Origin: Desulfobacteraceae bacterium | GTDB lineage: Bacteria > Desulfobacterota > Desulfobacteria > Desulfobacterales > SG8-13 | Reading direction: 5' to 3' | Length of the DNA stretch: 6,866 nucleotides | Assembly (NCBI GenBank): GCA_029287875.1 | Contig: JARFQH010000007.1 | Coordinates: forward strand, 1 to 6,866 | Shown here: piece by piece, positions 1-5,225 of the stretch | Numbering within the stretch: position 1 is the stretch's first letter | How the letters are laid out: every line of letters begins with the position of its first letter | Program-made: the position numbers and the translations under genes | The notes under the pieces: model-generated | Databases searched by the model: none | The model's input: the letters and a program-made list of their open reading frames with translations, nothing else | Told to the model about the DNA's origin: nothing

Positions 1-1
1 G

Positions 2-223
2 CTCTCCCGTATCGGCATTCCGGTGGAGGCGACCCTGTATGTCGGCAACGACATGCTAAATGATATCCGGCCGGCGGGCGCCGTCGGTTTCAAGACTGCT
101 CTATTTGCGGGCGACGGCTGCTCGTTGCGGCCCAGAGAATCCGATGACCGCTGCCGGGGACTATCACCCAATTTAGTCGTTACCGACCTCCGGCAGCTGA
201 TCGCCGCAACCGTCAACCCTTAA
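2..223 (+). CDS. HAD-superfamily hydrolase, C-terminal fragment
   Basis: Only the last 73 codons are in the window; the reading frame is open from base 2 to the TAA at 221-223, so the gene begins upstream. The peptide contains YVGNDMLNDIRPAGAVGFKT, which matches HAD motif IV (the acidic Mg-binding loop, GN/D-x3-ND) followed by the usual 'A-x-x-G' strand of a class I HAD phosphatase, then a variable tail ending in a 'PNLVVTDLRQL' segment typical of the family's last strand and helix. HAD enzymes usually hydrolyse phosphate monoesters through an aspartyl-phosphate; the nucleophile motif is not visible here. It lies 13 bp before an M20-like gene and in the same run as gpgS. A role as the phosphatase acting on glucosyl-3-phosphoglycerate is therefore conceivable, but this rests on position alone; a general nucleotide or sugar phosphatase is equally possible. 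Confidence 0.8.
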   Translation, partial: LSRIGIPVEATLYVGNDMLNDIRPAGAVGFKTALFAGDGCSLRPRESDDRCRGLSPNLVVTDLRQLIAATVNP

Positions 224-225
224 CC

Positions 226-231
226 GAGGAG
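226..231 (+). promoter_or_regulatory. ribosome binding site of the M20-like gene
   Basis: GAGGAG lies 5 bases before the ATG at 237, in the short gap after the HAD stop codon. It supports the chosen start and co-transcription with the HAD gene. Confidence 0.75.
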
Positions 232-236
232 CCGCC

Positions 237-1394
237 ATGGACAAATATCTCGACGTCCTGCCCACATTCGTCGATAAAATTCGGAAGGTTCGGGAAATCA
301 TCATCAGCAATATCGTGCTCATCGGACAGATTTCCGCCCCGACCTTTCACGAGAGGCGGCGGGCCGAACGGCTGGTGGAGCGGCTTGCCGAATTCCAGGT
401 GGACGAATGCACGATCGACGATTTCGGCAATCCCGTCGGCGTGATCCGTGGAACGTCTACCGTCAAACCGCCCATCTTCGTCGTTGCGCATCTCGACACC
501 TTTTCAGAGGTGGTGGCCGACCAGCACTACGAGGTGACGGACAAAACCATCAGCGGTCTCGGCGTTTCGGACAACTCAGCCGCTGTTGGCGTATTGGCTT
601 CGCTGCCGGACATCTTCAAGCGCCTGGGACTGCGGTTCGAGTCCGACATCGTTCTGGTCGCTCCCGTTCTTTCCCTGGGAAGGGGAAACCTCAGAGGAAT
701 TCGCCGGTTGCTCAAGGCCTGGCCGACGCCCATAGCGGGCGCCATCTGCCTGGAAAGCGTGGAACTCGGCCGACTCAACTACTATTCCGACGGCATGATC
801 CGGGGGGAGATCGACTGCAGCATCGCCGTCGAGGAAAAATGGGAACGCTACCACAAGCCCAATGCGATTCTGGTCATCAACGAGGTGATCAACGCCATTC
901 TCAATCTGCGTCTGCCCCAAAAGCCCCGCACGCAAATCGTGATCGGGAAGATTGCCGGCGGGTTCAACCACGGAAAGATCGCCTATGACGCCAAGATCGG
1001 GTTTGAAATCCTCAGCGACTCGGATGACATGGTAAAGGAACTCTTCGCCGACATCGGGGATATCGTCGCAGGGATCAACAAGGCGTTTGCCGTCGAGTTG
1101 AAGCTCAACCGCATCAGCAATCTGGGCGCGACCAGCCTGCGGTACAATCATCCGCTGGTCAAATGCGCGTCCCGAATTTTGGACCGACTGGAGATAGAGG
1201 CCTTCAGCAATCCGAGCGAAACGGCCTTATCCATCTTTCTTCAACGGCAAATCCCGGCGATTACCATGGGAATCACCAGCGGGGACAATTTCCATCAGGA
1301 AGGCGCCATGGTCGAAATCGAGCCGATGTTTAAAGGGATCGCTCAGATCCCGGCCCTGATCATGGCCATTGACAACGGGGTGTGCGATGAATAG
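237..1394 (+). CDS. M20/PepT-like metallopeptidase homologue, probably catalytically degenerate
   Basis: The 385-residue protein has the layout of an M20/M42 zinc exopeptidase: a catalytic domain interrupted by a dimerisation (lid) domain at roughly residues 190-290. Visible elements are AHLDT (His85, Asp87) for the first metal ligand and catalytic Asp, GLGVSDNSAAVG (Asp112) for the bridging Asp, LESVELG (Glu173) near the third ligand position, and a C-terminal NFHQEG (His353) for the last His. The segment that normally reads 'TPDEEIGRG' in PepT-like enzymes reads APVLSLGRG (142-150) here, so the catalytic/metal glutamate pair appears replaced by Leu-Ser. This by-eye alignment suggests loss or change of peptidase activity. 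The start at ATG 237 has a good ribosome binding site (GAGGAG). The last 8 bases overlap the start of gpgS, so the product may work with glucosylglycerate metabolism. Its true substrate is unknown; annotation as an active aminopeptidase would be unsafe. Confidence 0.85.
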   Translation: MDKYLDVLPTFVDKIRKVREIIISNIVLIGQISAPTFHERRRAERLVERLAEFQVDECTIDDFGNPVGVIRGTSTVKPPIFVVAHLDTFSEVVADQHYEVTDKTISGLGVSDNSAAVGVLASLPDIFKRLGLRFESDIVLVAPVLSLGRGNLRGIRRLLKAWPTPIAGAICLESVELGRLNYYSDGMIRGEIDCSIAVEEKWERYHKPNAILVINEVINAILNLRLPQKPRTQIVIGKIAGGFNHGKIAYDAKIGFEILSDSDDMVKELFADIGDIVAGINKAFAVELKLNRISNLGATSLRYNHPLVKCASRILDRLEIEAFSNPSETALSIFLQRQIPAITMGITSGDNFHQEGAMVEIEPMFKGIAQIPALIMAIDNGVCDE

Positions 1395-2370
1395 GACCTG
1401 GATTGAATCGAATACGTTCCATCATTCCGAATTCAAGGACCTCGATCGCCTGGTTGCAGAGAAGCGGCGCAAAAAGCTCTCGATCTCCCTGTGTCTACCC
1501 ACCTTGAACGAGGAGAAGACGATCGCCAAGGAGATCGTCATCATGAAATCGGAACTCATGACGCGCTGTCCGCTCCTGGACGAGATCGTCGTGATCGACT
1601 CCGGTTCGACGGACAAGACCCGTGACATCGCCCGATCCTACGACGTGACGGTGCACGAGGCCGACGACATCCTGCCGCATCTGGAAAAATTCAAGGGCAA
1701 GGGAGAAAATCTCTGGAAGGCGTTGTACGTTACCCGGGGAGACATCATCGTTTACATCGATGCCGACATCAAAAACATCCACCATCGCTTCGCATACGGC
1801 CTGCTGGGGCCGTTGCTGCTCTCGGATACGATCAAGTTCACCAAGGCCTTTTACGATCGGCCGATCTCGGTGGGGGAGAACAAGTGGCGCCCCACCGGCG
1901 GCGGACGGGTGACGGAATTGGTGACCCGGCCGCTTTTCGCACTTTTCATGCCGGACCTGACCCAGATCCTGCAGCCGCTTTCGGGTGAGTACGCGGGGTA
2001 TCGCAGCATCTTCGAAAACATACCGTTTCCCGTCGGATACGGGGTAGAGACTGGCATGCTCATCGACATGCACGAAAAATGGGGGCTCGAGGTCATCGCC
2101 CAGGTCGATCTGGACCGGCGTGTTCATAGAAATCAGGGCACCAAGGCCTTGGGGCGAATGGCGTTCGTGATCATCAGGACCTTCTTGAAGCGCATCGAGC
2201 GATTGGGCCGGGTCGACATCAAGCAGAACCTTTTCGATGAGATGATTCAGTACAGTCTGATCAGGGGCAAGCTGCGCCCCGAAATCCGGCTGTTCGAACA
2301 ATGCGAGCGGCCGCCGATGGCGACGGTCACCGAATATCGGGAGAAATTCGCTCCAGGCAACCCCGACTGA
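1387..2370 (+). CDS. gpgS: glucosyl-3-phosphoglycerate synthase (GT81 family)
   Basis: The 327-residue protein is a GT-A fold glycosyltransferase of the GpgS type. The family transfers glucose from an NDP-glucose to 3-phosphoglycerate, giving glucosyl-3-phosphoglycerate, the first step to the osmolyte glucosylglycerate (in mycobacteria, also to methylglucose polysaccharides). Visible motifs are SLCLPTLNEEKTI (34-46, nucleotide-binding strand), VVIDSGSTDKT (68-78), YIDADIKN (123-130, the DxD metal site as DAD), the GGGRVTELVTRPL loop (171-183) for the phosphoglycerate side, QPLSGEYAG (196-204), GYGVETGMLID (217-227) and the conserved His in RRVHRNQ (244-250). Length is typical of the family. 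The ATG at 1387 is preferred over an in-frame TTG at 1369; it overlaps the upstream stop by 8 bases, with GGGG about 6 bases before it as a weak ribosome binding site. The acceptor may differ from 3-phosphoglycerate, but the whole-length motif set makes GpgS the best call. Confidence 0.9.
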   Translation: MNRTWIESNTFHHSEFKDLDRLVAEKRRKKLSISLCLPTLNEEKTIAKEIVIMKSELMTRCPLLDEIVVIDSGSTDKTRDIARSYDVTVHEADDILPHLEKFKGKGENLWKALYVTRGDIIVYIDADIKNIHHRFAYGLLGPLLLSDTIKFTKAFYDRPISVGENKWRPTGGGRVTELVTRPLFALFMPDLTQILQPLSGEYAGYRSIFENIPFPVGYGVETGMLIDMHEKWGLEVIAQVDLDRRVHRNQGTKALGRMAFVIIRTFLKRIERLGRVDIKQNLFDEMIQYSLIRGKLRPEIRLFEQCERPPMATVTEYREKFAPGNPD

Positions 2371-2389
2371 TTCGGCACACAGCTCGGCA

Positions 2390-2551
2390 TCATTTGTCAC
2401 AACAGCAGCAGTTTTTCACTGGAAGATGGCACGGATCAGTGGTCCCACCGACCGGGTCTAAAACGTAGCAGCAGCACAGGTTGATGTTACCCTCTGAATC
2501 CACCGGGGCCAGTGTACACGTGTCGGCATCTTTTTCTTCGTTGTCGTTCAT
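2390..2551 (-). CDS. 53-residue cysteine-rich protein (CCC/CCCC clusters), unknown function
   Basis: This short gene runs from ATG (2551-2549) to TGA (2392-2390). The ATG overlaps the thioesterase stop as ATGA, and the - strand GGGGAGG ends 7 bases before it, a strong ribosome binding site. The protein is acidic at its N-terminus (MNDNEEKDAD) and has nine Cys: Cys12, Cys26-28 (NLCCCYVLD), Cys41 (DPCHLPV) and Cys48-51 (KNCCCCDK at the very end). His42 sits beside Cys41. There is no signal peptide or membrane segment. Such density of adjacent Cys suggests metal binding, a redox or disulfide cluster, or a lipidation/modification target, but I do not recognise the family and assign no function. 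It ends 20 bases from the convergent gpgS stop. Strong start context, overlap with the upstream gene and non-random Cys clustering argue that it is real. Confidence 0.72.
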   Translation of the reverse strand: MNDNEEKDADTCTLAPVDSEGNINLCCCYVLDPVGGTTDPCHLPVKNCCCCDK

Positions 2552-3057
2552 GGGGAGACCTCCCCTTTATCTTCGATGAATTTTTCGACGCCCAGATGAA
2601 TACCTTTGCCCGGCAGGGCCATTAGCGTCGATGTGCCATGCGCCAGAAGTTCTCCGGCGGCATCCTCGACTCTTGCTTCCGCATAACTGATGGAGCGCCC
2701 GGACCGGATGCACTGGCCTCTGGTGGTGATCGTTCCGTTTGACACCGGCCTGAGATAGTTCAGCTTGAGATCGATGTTCACGAGGCCCGCGTCCTGGGGA
2801 AGCCTCATAAATACGGACCAGAAAGTAGCCGTGTCGATCAGGGTGGCCAATACGCCGCCGTGGACGATTCCGAAAGGCTGCAGATGGCAAGTTGCAATTT
2901 CACATGTCACCGCTGCGCGGTCAAGTTCGATCGAAGCCAGCTGCATAGGTAGATGTCGAGGAAACGGGCTGCTGTTCACCGTCTCGATTAGCCGGCGGAT
3001 GTATTCATCGTTTGGTCGTAGCATTGTGTAAATCCGAAACGGATTCTTGCACCTCAC
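2548..3057 (-). CDS. PaaI-type hotdog-fold thioesterase
   Basis: The protein is up to 169 residues, a normal size for a single-domain hotdog (PaaI/4HBT) acyl-CoA thioesterase, which cleaves cytosolic acyl- or aryl-CoA esters. The signature segment is CHLQPFGIVHGGVLATLIDTA (about 57-77): HGG forms the oxyanion/CoA-binding turn on the central helix and Asp75 is in the usual catalytic acid position. The later strands NIDLKLNYLRPVSNG and AHGTSTLM are also typical. Two starts are possible: GTG at 3057, which overlaps the upstream TGA as GTGA, or ATG at 3024, which gives the more usual family N-terminus (MLRPNDEYI). Neither has a clear Shine-Dalgarno sequence; I list the longer form because of the overlap. 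The gene ends in an ATGA overlap with the Cys-rich gene. The acyl-CoA substrate cannot be told from sequence. Confidence 0.88.
   Translation of the reverse strand: MRCKNPFRIYTMLRPNDEYIRRLIETVNSSPFPRHLPMQLASIELDRAAVTCEIATCHLQPFGIVHGGVLATLIDTATFWSVFMRLPQDAGLVNIDLKLNYLRPVSNGTITTRGQCIRSGRSISYAEARVEDAAGELLAHGTSTLMALPGKGIHLGVEKFIEDKGEVSP
2556..2571 (-). promoter_or_regulatory. ribosome binding site region of the Cys-rich gene
   Basis: On the - strand this reads AAAGGGGAGGTCTC, and the GGAGG core stands 7 bases before the ATG at 2551. It lies inside the end of the thioesterase coding sequence and decides the start of the 53-residue gene. Confidence 0.65.
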
Positions 3058-3320
3058 CGTTTACAAACAGTCTCTTTTTTCGCGCCGCTTGCATCGAGTT
3101 CGGCCTTGGCCTCCGCCGCCAGATCCTTGAAAGCCGTTACAGCGGCGGCCGCCGTTGTCCGGACGAATGCGCCGGCCAGAATACTTCCCTTGATCGCCTT
3201 CCTGGCGACCGGTTTGAAAGCCCCGATCAAAACGACGGCAGCGATCGGCGCCAGGACCATGGTGCCGAGACCGAAAGCAGTTGGAACGATGTATTTGGGG
3301 TCGCCACTTGTCATCGCCAT
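3054..3320 (-). CDS. small membrane-associated DUF5132-like protein
   Basis: The 88-residue product (from ATG 3320) has a hydrophobic segment at residues 11-35 (YIVPTAFGLG... through AAVVLIGAF), then KPVARKAIKGSILAG and a helical, Ala- and acid-rich tail containing FKDLAAEAKAELDA. This order, an apolar stretch, 'P-A-K/R-AIKG' and '(D/E)L-AEAKAEL', resembles DUF5132 proteins, which are small and of unknown function; the assignment is from memory of the family pattern. One membrane pass with a basic flank is likely. An in-frame ATG at 3362 would add 14 residues, but only the ATG at 3320 has a good ribosome binding site (AGAGG, 7 bases upstream), so I chose it. The TGA overlaps the possible GTG start of the thioesterase, making it the first gene of a three-gene - strand run. 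Confidence 0.75.
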   Translation of the reverse strand: MAMTSGDPKYIVPTAFGLGTMVLAPIAAVVLIGAFKPVARKAIKGSILAGAFVRTTAAAAVTAFKDLAAEAKAELDASGAKKETVCKR

Positions 3321-3518
3321 TGTCGCACCTCTCTTTCGTGGGCATGAGCGTCTGTGCGTCATTCCATCAAAGCCATTCTAATTTAATGCATCCGCTGAAA
3401 TATTAAACCTCGGAAATCGAGATTGTTGATGTATACTATGGAACAGGTTGAGTGGTTCGGGGTTCAACGTTCCGGGTTAAAAGCCTTAGACAACTTGTAA
3501 CAAAATAATTCTGGCTTC
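3321..3518. promoter_or_regulatory. divergent intergenic region
   Basis: This 198 bp gap separates two divergent genes, so promoters for both must lie in or near it. It is AT-rich. On the + strand TATACT (3432-3437) is a fair -10 candidate, but no convincing -35 stands 16-18 bases before it. On the - strand TAGAAT (3380-3375) is a weak -10 candidate. A G/T-rich repeated patch occupies 3454-3478. Neither promoter is firm. Confidence 0.35.
3454..3478. repeat. short imperfect GGTTC-type repeat patch
   Basis: The patch contains GTTCGGGGTT and GTTCCGGGTT, one base different, flanking a GTTCAACGTTC core with a central AACGTT palindrome. It is preceded by GAACAGGTTGAG. It looks like a small interspersed GTTCAAC-type repeat unit, but one copy in one window cannot establish that. 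Confidence 0.4.
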
Positions 3519-4286
3519 ATGGAAGATCTGAATGATAAATTTTTATTGCGGGTCATGACCTACAACATCCACGGTTGTATCGGTGCCGACAGAGTCGTCA
3601 ATCCGGACAAGATCGCCGCTATCATCGTGGACCTCGATGTGGACATCATTGCCTTGCAGGAAGTCGATGCCGGCCACCCGACACGCGAATATCGGAATCA
3701 GGCCCAGATGATCGCCGGCGTGCTCGGTGTGGAGCACATCTATTTTCCAGTCGAGCAGGAGGGCCTGCGGCGTTTCGGGCTGGCGGTCCTCAGTCGGTTT
3801 CCGATTGTCGGGTTCGATCAGATCCGGCTTCCGAATGTCTACCCTCTGCTGAATCCCCGCAAGCGGGGGGCTCTTCGAACACTACTCGAAACACCGGCCG
3901 GCCGGGTTTATCTCATCAACACTCATCTCAGTTTATTCAGGCTGGAACGACGCCTGCAACTGACTGCGCTGATGAGTGGTGGCGATTTCACTGCAGTGCC
4001 TGCGAATGAGCCGCTGGTTTTTTGCGGGGACCTCAATTCGGGGCCGTCATCCGACAGTTACAAACAGGTGTCGCGCCTTTTGACCGATGTTCAGACCGCA
4101 ACCCACAGCGGATCGGTTGAGGCCACCTTTCACGCCAAGAGTCCCTTTTTCCGCATCGACCACATTTTTATATCATCCCATTTCACACCTCTCAAAACAG
4201 AAGTCCGCAAGACCGCCGATACCGCGGCGGCATCGGACCATTTGCCGCTCGTTGTGGACCTGGCATTGAAGAAAAGCAGCGACTGA
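3519..4286 (+). CDS. endonuclease/exonuclease/phosphatase (EEP) family hydrolase
   Basis: The complete 255-residue EEP-domain protein belongs to the fold of DNase I, exonuclease III and sphingomyelinase, metal-dependent enzymes that cut phosphodiesters or phosphate esters. All expected active-site blocks are present in order: MTYNIHG (Asn16), LQEVD (Glu48, metal ligand), NTHLS (His136), GDLNSGP (Asp171, Asn173), RIDHIF (Asp214, His215) and SDHLPLV (Asp240, His241). The TYNIHG/LQEVD form is typical of the small 'metal-dependent hydrolase' subgroup often found beside phospholipid genes, but no such neighbour is present. There is no signal peptide or membrane segment, so a cytosolic protein is expected. 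The ATG at 3519 has no clear ribosome binding site; a start at the internal ATG 3555 would trim the protein to MTYNIHG. The substrate (nucleic acid, lipid or other phosphodiester) is not determined. Confidence 0.88.
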   Translation: MEDLNDKFLLRVMTYNIHGCIGADRVVNPDKIAAIIVDLDVDIIALQEVDAGHPTREYRNQAQMIAGVLGVEHIYFPVEQEGLRRFGLAVLSRFPIVGFDQIRLPNVYPLLNPRKRGALRTLLETPAGRVYLINTHLSLFRLERRLQLTALMSGGDFTAVPANEPLVFCGDLNSGPSSDSYKQVSRLLTDVQTATHSGSVEATFHAKSPFFRIDHIFISSHFTPLKTEVRKTADTAAASDHLPLVVDLALKKSSD

Positions 4287-4300
4287 GATTCTTTTCCTTT

Positions 4301-4459
4301 AGGGTCACGGTAAGAAATAATTCCACACGATTGCGCCGGATTATGGTTTGTCTACAAGGCACATCCACTTGCGCATATCGGGATACGCGTGGGTGGATGT
4401 AACGCAGTAGACGGGCCCTAAGACAAGCAAGAGGTGGAATTATTTTTTGCCGGGGCCCT
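4301..4459. mobile_element. MITE-like long palindrome, element A
   Basis: The 159 bp element is bounded by 26 bp terminal inverted repeats (4301-4326 and 4434-4459) that match at 22 of 26 positions; the inner ends are identical over AATAATTCCAC and the outer ends begin AGGG. The interior is also self-complementary: GTCTAC (4350-4355) with GTAGAC (4407-4412), ACATCCAC (4361-4368) with GTGGATGT (4393-4400), and a central stem from 4372-4379 with 4382-4389. It has no coding capacity and no clear target duplication (flanks CTTT and TAAA). It fits a non-autonomous transposable element or a bacterial palindromic repeat, and as RNA it would fold into one long hairpin 14 bases after the EEP stop, possibly ending that transcript. 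Confidence 0.65.
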
Positions 4460-4461
4460 TA

Positions 4462-4562
4462 AATACTCCGACGACCCAAATTGCTTCCCAATGTATAGGC
4501 TTTAAGATAAAGTTTTTGGCAAAGCCAGAGCAAGAAGGCTGTATTGTAATACGCCGACGACC
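4462..4562 (+). repeat. 15 bp direct repeat pair around element B's left arm
   Basis: AATACTCCGACGACC (4462-4476) recurs as AATACGCCGACGACC (4548-4562), one base different, 86 bp apart. One copy is in the gap between elements A and B and the other is inside element B. It may reflect duplication or rearrangement while the elements were assembled. Confidence 0.5.
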
Positions 4563-4599
4563 GATAACGCCCACCAAAACCTTTATCTTAAAGCCTATA
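4494..4599. mobile_element. MITE-like long palindrome, element B
   Basis: Arms of 26 bp (4494-4519 and 4574-4599) match in inverted orientation at 25 of 26 positions, beginning TATAGGCTTTAAGATAAAG. The 54 bp between them has its own central stem: GTATT (4541-4545) pairs with AATAC (4548-4552) and is flanked by GGC and GCC. Both ends are TA, which would fit the TA target choice of IS630/Tc1-mariner type transposases, although this is inference. Its sequence is unrelated to element A 34 bp upstream. Apparent open frames on both strands here mirror each other because of the palindrome and are not genes. Confidence 0.65.
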
Positions 4600-4600
4600 G

Positions 4601-4628
4601 TTGACTTTTGGCCCCCTTTCGGCATAAG
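4601..4628 (+). promoter_or_regulatory. possible sigma-70 promoter of the H1-like gene
   Basis: TTGACT (4601-4606) is a good -35 and CATAAG (4623-4628) a modest -10 with a 16-base spacer, about 40 bases before the start codon. The -35 begins directly after element B, so the insertion may have shaped this promoter. Confidence 0.35.
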
Positions 4629-4652
4629 CAGATAAAATGTTCACACAAACAA

Positions 4653-4660
4653 TCGGGAGG
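4653..4660 (+). promoter_or_regulatory. ribosome binding site of the H1-like gene
   Basis: GGGAGGG stands about 8-9 bases before the ATG at 4669 and firmly supports that start. Confidence 0.7.
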
Positions 4661-4668
4661 GAAGAAAC

Positions 4669-5088
4669 ATGAAAGAGATCGAGAGTATATTGAAAACCGT
4701 ATCGGACGGGTTGAAACTGGCGTCGCAGGGTATTCTGTCGTTGGCGGAAAAAGTTAACGAAGCTGCCACGGCGATGGGCCCAACAGAAAAGTCAGCCGCC
4801 AAAACGACCGCTGCAGCTCGGAAACCCAAAACCAAAACAAAAACGAGCAAAAAGAGAACGCCCGGCGTCAAGGCAGTCCAAAGGAAAAAAGCCGCCGGCG
4901 CTTCTCAAGCGATGACCGCCATCGATACAGTTTTCGGCATTGTCAAAAAGTCCGGCAAGCCGGTCGATATGGCCACGCTCCGCGAAAAGACCGGTTTCGC
5001 AAACAAGAAGATCGCAAACGTCCTCTTCAAACTGAAGAAGCAGGGCAAGATAAAGAGTGTGGACAAGGGTGTTTATACCATCGCATAA
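4669..5088 (+). CDS. histone-H1-like protein with C-terminal winged helix
   Basis: The 139-residue protein has three parts: an amphipathic helical N-terminus (about 1-35, MKEIESILKTVSDGLKLASQ), a strongly basic, low-complexity Lys/Ala/Thr linker (about 40-78, with KPKTKTKTSKKR) like the tail of histone H1, and a compact C-terminal domain (about 80-139). In the last part the helices IDTVFGIVKKSG, MATLREKTGF and KKIANVLFKLKKQGKI and the strands KSVDKGVYTIA match a winged helix-turn-helix ending in the usual hairpin 'wing'. It probably binds DNA as a chromatin-like or architectural protein, or a regulator with a sticky tail; the N-terminal helix could mediate dimerisation. The start has a strong GGGAGG site. 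There is no partner gene in the same direction; a structured terminator-like repeat follows. The family is not recognised with certainty; function is inferred from composition and domain shape. Confidence 0.82.
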   Translation: MKEIESILKTVSDGLKLASQGILSLAEKVNEAATAMGPTEKSAAKTTAAARKPKTKTKTSKKRTPGVKAVQRKKAAGASQAMTAIDTVFGIVKKSGKPVDMATLREKTGFANKKIANVLFKLKKQGKIKSVDKGVYTIA

Positions 5089-5105
5089 CCGAAAGTTTCG
5101 ATACA

Positions 5106-5200
5106 CCACCTCCGGTGAACTGCTTAACGGCCGATGCAACAGCATGGTTTGTGCCGGTCAGATGATCGGTTGTTGCGGCAGAACGGAGGTGGGAATTTTT
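5106..5200 (+). terminator. terminator-like long hairpin after the H1-like gene
   Basis: CCACCTCCG (5106-5114) pairs perfectly with CGGAGGTGG (5184-5192), which is followed by GAA and T5 (5196-5200). Nested inside are CTGC (5120-5123) with GCAG (5178-5181) and GCAACA (5136-5141) with TGTTGC (5171-5176), so RNA would form a long interrupted stem. A short competing hairpin, CACC-TCC-GGTG (5107-5117), shares the left arm. It starts 17 bases after the stop codon. Size and loops exceed a plain intrinsic terminator, so a structured 3' end or attenuator-like RNA is also possible. Confidence 0.5.
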
Positions 5201-5225
5201 ATGCCTCACCCCATCAGGGGGATGG

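Noticed and set aside
407..1151. Open frames on both strands across the M20-like gene (+ 407-988, - 576-1151, - 527-778)
   Set aside because: Out-of-frame shadows of a gene with recognisable motifs; compositions are Arg/Pro/His-rich or featureless.
1495..2400. Long open frame on the - strand (about 300 codons) opposite gpgS
   Set aside because: It is fully antisense to a gene with clear GT81 motifs, and its translation has no recognisable domain; it reflects codon bias of the real gene.
3012..3381. + strand open frames across the DUF5132-like gene
   Set aside because: Antisense to a gene with a good ribosome binding site and a recognisable pattern; no independent support.
4440..4635. Overlapping open frames on both strands of about 60 codons
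   Set aside because: They mirror each other (both contain IGFKIK and FILKPI) because the DNA is palindromic; explained by element B, not by coding.
5089..5225. Riboswitch (for example c-di-GMP or cobalamin type)
   Set aside because: The structured stretch follows rather than precedes a same-strand gene and shows none of the known conserved cores.
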